In this document: positions 6,219-7,407 of the stretch, piece after piece
Position numbering within the stretch: the stretch's first letter is position 1
Layout of the letters: each line of letters begins with the position of its first letter
From: Gammaproteobacteria bacterium
GTDB taxonomy: Bacteria > Pseudomonadota > Gammaproteobacteria > Pseudomonadales > DSM-25080
Direction of reading: 5' to 3'
Assembly (NCBI GenBank): GCA_013372965.1
Contig: JABXIR010000168.1
Span: forward strand, 1-7,407
Length of the DNA: 7,407 bases
Program-made: the position numbers and the translations under genes
Notes under the pieces: generated by a model
What the model was told of the DNA's origin: nothing
Database searches by the model: none
Seen by the model: the letters and a program-made list of their open reading frames with translations, nothing else

Positions 6219-6260
6219 CTGAACACTGTCAAGATACGGTGATATTTTGACAGTGTCAAG
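6219..6260. promoter_or_regulatory. Double operator between fadH and the TetR gene
   Basis: Two 18-bp arms (6219-6236 and 6243-6260) are inverted copies with 15 of 18 matching positions, separated by the 6-nt spacer CGGTGA. Ten bases in a row, ACACTGTCAA versus TTGACAGTGT, match perfectly. Each arm is itself a TetR-style dyad: site B TTGACA-G-TGTCAA (6247-6259) is a perfect palindrome, and site A TGAACA-C-TGTCAA (6220-6232) is an imperfect one. The dyad centres are 27 bp apart, room for two dimers. Binding would cover the -35 and -10 boxes of fadH and the -35 box of the TetR gene. The protein bound is inferred from position; the repeat itself is directly visible. Confidence 0.85.
6231..6259 (-). 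promoter_or_regulatory. Putative sigma70 promoter of fadH
   Basis: On the minus strand a consensus -35 TTGACA (6259-6254) is followed by a 17-bp spacer and the -10 TATCTT (6236-6231, 4 of 6). Transcription would start near 6224, giving a leader of about 60 nt before the ATG at 6162. Both boxes lie within the operator repeat, which fits repression by a bound regulator. Confidence 0.65.
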
Positions 6261-6276
6261 TTTGTGCGTTTATGCT
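6247..6276 (+). promoter_or_regulatory. Putative sigma70 promoter of the TetR gene
   Basis: A consensus -35 TTGACA (6247-6252) lies 18 bp before the -10 TATGCT (6271-6276, 4 of 6). The start would be near 6283, about 29 nt ahead of the ATG. The -35 is the other half of the palindrome whose opposite half is the fadH -35, so the two promoters overlap back to back. Confidence 0.6.
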
Positions 6277-6311
6277 GTGTCTAACTTTAGACGATATACG
6301 AGCGCTAGCCC

Positions 6312-6899
6312 ATGAGTCGACAATATCATCACGGCGACTTGAGAAATGCCTTGCTAAACGGCGCCGAGGAAATGATTGAAACATCCGGTATTGACTCGCT
6401 TTCACTTAGAAAGCTAGCGGATAACGTTGGCGTTTCACGAACCGCCCTCTATCACCACTTTAGCGACAAAAGTGCACTCTTGTGTGCCATTACTCAACGT
6501 CAATTCGAACGCTGGAACGACTTTCAACGACAGCAATTCGACGAAGGCGCACCCACGACTGAACAGATTCGCATGGTCGTTCAGAACTATCTTGAACAAG
6601 CGACCCAGCGTCCGATGTTTTACGACTTGATGTTCGGCGCGGTGGTATGGCAACAAGGTACGCCTGACGAAGCCCTCCGCGCGACTGCTTACGAGGCATT
6701 CTCCGACTTTGTGAAGTTTATCGAGCGCTGGCAACGAGACGGCGTCATCACCACGAAAATTCCAGCCTCGCAATTAAGTCGCGTTATTTGGGGGATGATG
6801 CACGGACTCGCACGACTATTGATCGATGGGATTTACATCGATTCGAAGCAAATTGAGGAGATGAGCAATACCGTGGCTAAACTATTATCGACGAGTTAA
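6312..6899 (+). CDS. TetR/AcrR-family regulator with WHG-type C-terminal domain
   Basis: This 195-aa protein is a typical one-component dimeric repressor. The start YHHGDLRNALLNGA (5-18) is characteristic of the WHG subgroup. The helix-turn-helix covers about 29-50, with LSLRKLADNVGVSRTALYHH as its core, followed by FSDKSALL (50-57). The rest is the all-helical ligand-binding and dimerisation domain, with WGMMHGLARLL at 160-170 carrying the family's W-x-x-x-H-G signature. It sits divergent to fadH, separated by 149 bp that hold a double operator, so it very likely represses fadH and itself. The inducer is unknown; an acyl-CoA or fatty acid would be logical, by inference only. No strong Shine-Dalgarno sequence precedes the ATG, which suggests low expression. 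It is not FadR (GntR family), and PsrA identity is not supported by the operator sequence. Confidence 0.94.
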   Translation: MSRQYHHGDLRNALLNGAEEMIETSGIDSLSLRKLADNVGVSRTALYHHFSDKSALLCAITQRQFERWNDFQRQQFDEGAPTTEQIRMVVQNYLEQATQRPMFYDLMFGAVVWQQGTPDEALRATAYEAFSDFVKFIERWQRDGVITTKIPASQLSRVIWGMMHGLARLLIDGIYIDSKQIEEMSNTVAKLLSTS

Positions 6900-6998
6900 C
6901 AAAACGAACACAAGTTAACTAAGTGACACTCGGCTAACAAACATAGCGCGATCGACAGTCATATGGAAACAATACAGACGTAAAGCTGATCATTCGCT

Positions 6999-7017
6999 CG
7001 GAGCATTTCAAGCTCCG
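6999..7017. other. Hairpin in the gap between the TetR gene and the receiver gene
   Basis: CGGAGC (6999-7004) and GCTCCG (7012-7017) form a perfect 6-bp stem with a 7-nt loop. No T-run follows on either strand, so it does not look like a standard intrinsic terminator. A second dyad, AGGCC-A-GGCCT, lies at 7035-7045. The 184-bp gap (6900-7083) separates two convergent genes, and these are its only clear structures. Confidence 0.4.
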
Positions 7018-7083
7018 TCCCGACCGCGCCATCAAGGCCAGGCCTGAAGTGGCTAACCATTATGTGGCGCGTATTAGAACAAC

Positions 7084-7407
7084 TCAGTGGATATGTGTGC
7101 GAATCTGAGAACAGACGGCCTCGGCCAGCTCACGAAGCTCACCTGTTTTGGTAACGGCACCGCTGGCACCGAGCTCATTGGCTCTATCAATCAGAGGCGT
7201 ATTCGCCGAGCTGCTGTACATAATCACGGGAATCTGGGCAAAATTCCGGTTGGTGCGCACGCGTCTTAAAACCTCATAGCCGTCTACTTGTGGCATTTTT
7301 ATATCCAAAAATAGTACATCGACTTCCGCTGTTTTATTTTCAATATCCTCTAAAAAGCTGAGTGGATCTTCGTAGTAACAAAACGAATACGGATTGTCTG
7401 TCAGCTC
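7084..7407 (-). CDS. Response-regulator receiver domain protein, 5' end beyond the window
   Basis: The frame stays open to the right edge and gives 107 residues ending in TGA at 7084. It begins ELTDNPYSFCYYEDPLSFL, reaches the receiver core VDVLFLDIKMPQVDGYEVL with the probable phospho-acceptor aspartate at visible residue 35 (LFLDIKMP), then PVIMYSSSA with the conserved Ser/Thr position, then LGASGAVTKTGEL with the conserved lysine. The usual Lys-Pro is Lys-Thr here. The protein stops directly after the last receiver helix, so there is no C-terminal output domain. If it is a single-domain CheY-like protein, about 20 N-terminal residues including the acidic pair are missing from view. It could also be the C-terminal receiver of a hybrid histidine kinase. 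An apparent TTG start at 7308 falls inside the domain, at the residue before the aspartate, and is not the real start. Partner kinase and role are unknown. Confidence 0.87.
   Translation of the reverse strand, partial: ELTDNPYSFCYYEDPLSFLEDIENKTAEVDVLFLDIKMPQVDGYEVLRRVRTNRNFAQIPVIMYSSSANTPLIDRANELGASGAVTKTGELRELAEAVCSQIRTHIH

Noticed and set aside
6312..6899. TetR gene as FadR or PsrA, the known fatty-acid regulators
   Set aside because: FadR is a GntR-family protein, and the operator here (TTGACAnTGTCAA) does not resemble the GAAAC-type PsrA site. Only the TetR WHG class is supported.
6999..7045. Hairpin and dyad as a terminator or small RNA
   Set aside because: There is no T-run after either structure and no promoter was recognised, so I record them only as structures.
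6961..7062. Minus-strand 33-codon frame just downstream of the receiver gene, which could suggest a frameshifted C-terminal extension
   Set aside because: The receiver domain is already complete at its TGA and the extra peptide shows no domain. There is no slippery sequence at the stop codon.
1..7407. Mobile element, CRISPR, tRNA, defence or biosynthetic cassette
   Set aside because: I saw no transposase, integrase, terminal repeats, spaced repeats, tRNA-like cloverleaf or toxin-antitoxin pair. All sizeable frames are explained by housekeeping or metabolic genes.

Overview
The window looks like an ordinary chromosomal stretch from a gammaproteobacterium, roughly half GC in the genes and clearly AT-richer in the 51-358 gap. 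The evidence is the set of full-length homologues of proteins well known from Escherichia coli relatives: RlmJ (280 aa), Dtd (145 aa), TcdA, a 4Fe-4S FadH (674 aa) and a GrxA-type glutaredoxin. The absence of enteric gene order and the presence of glutaryl-CoA dehydrogenase suggest an environmental, possibly marine, heterotroph. This is inference; no species is claimed.

Left part (1-1600): the first 16 codons of a glutaredoxin run off the left edge on the minus strand. After a 308-bp AT-rich gap comes gcdH on the plus strand (glutaryl-CoA dehydrogenase, lysine/tryptophan catabolism). It ends at a strong bidirectional hairpin terminator shared with the convergent tcdA.

Centre (1602-4132): tcdA (minus) is divergent from the rlmJ-dtd pair (plus), which overlaps by ATGA. 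All three concern translation: t6A cyclisation in tRNA, m6A in 23S rRNA, and removal of D-amino acids from tRNA. A small stand-alone TfoX C-terminal-domain gene follows with its own extended -10 promoter. It meets fadH tail to tail, with only 5 bp between the stop codons.

Right part (4138-7407): fadH (2,4-dienoyl-CoA reductase, beta-oxidation of unsaturated fatty acids) is divergent from a TetR-family regulator with a WHG signature. The 149-bp region between them holds a near-perfect 18-bp-arm inverted repeat. Its inner palindrome TTGACA-G-TGTCAA supplies the -35 box of both divergent promoters. This is the clearest regulatory structure in the window and implies that the TetR protein controls both fadH and itself. 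A receiver-domain protein on the minus strand is cut by the right edge.

I see no mobile element, CRISPR array, RNA gene, prophage or defence cassette, and no clearly new system. The points most worth following up are the fadH/tetR operator, the 10-bp direct repeat between tcdA and rlmJ, and the small TfoX-C gene.
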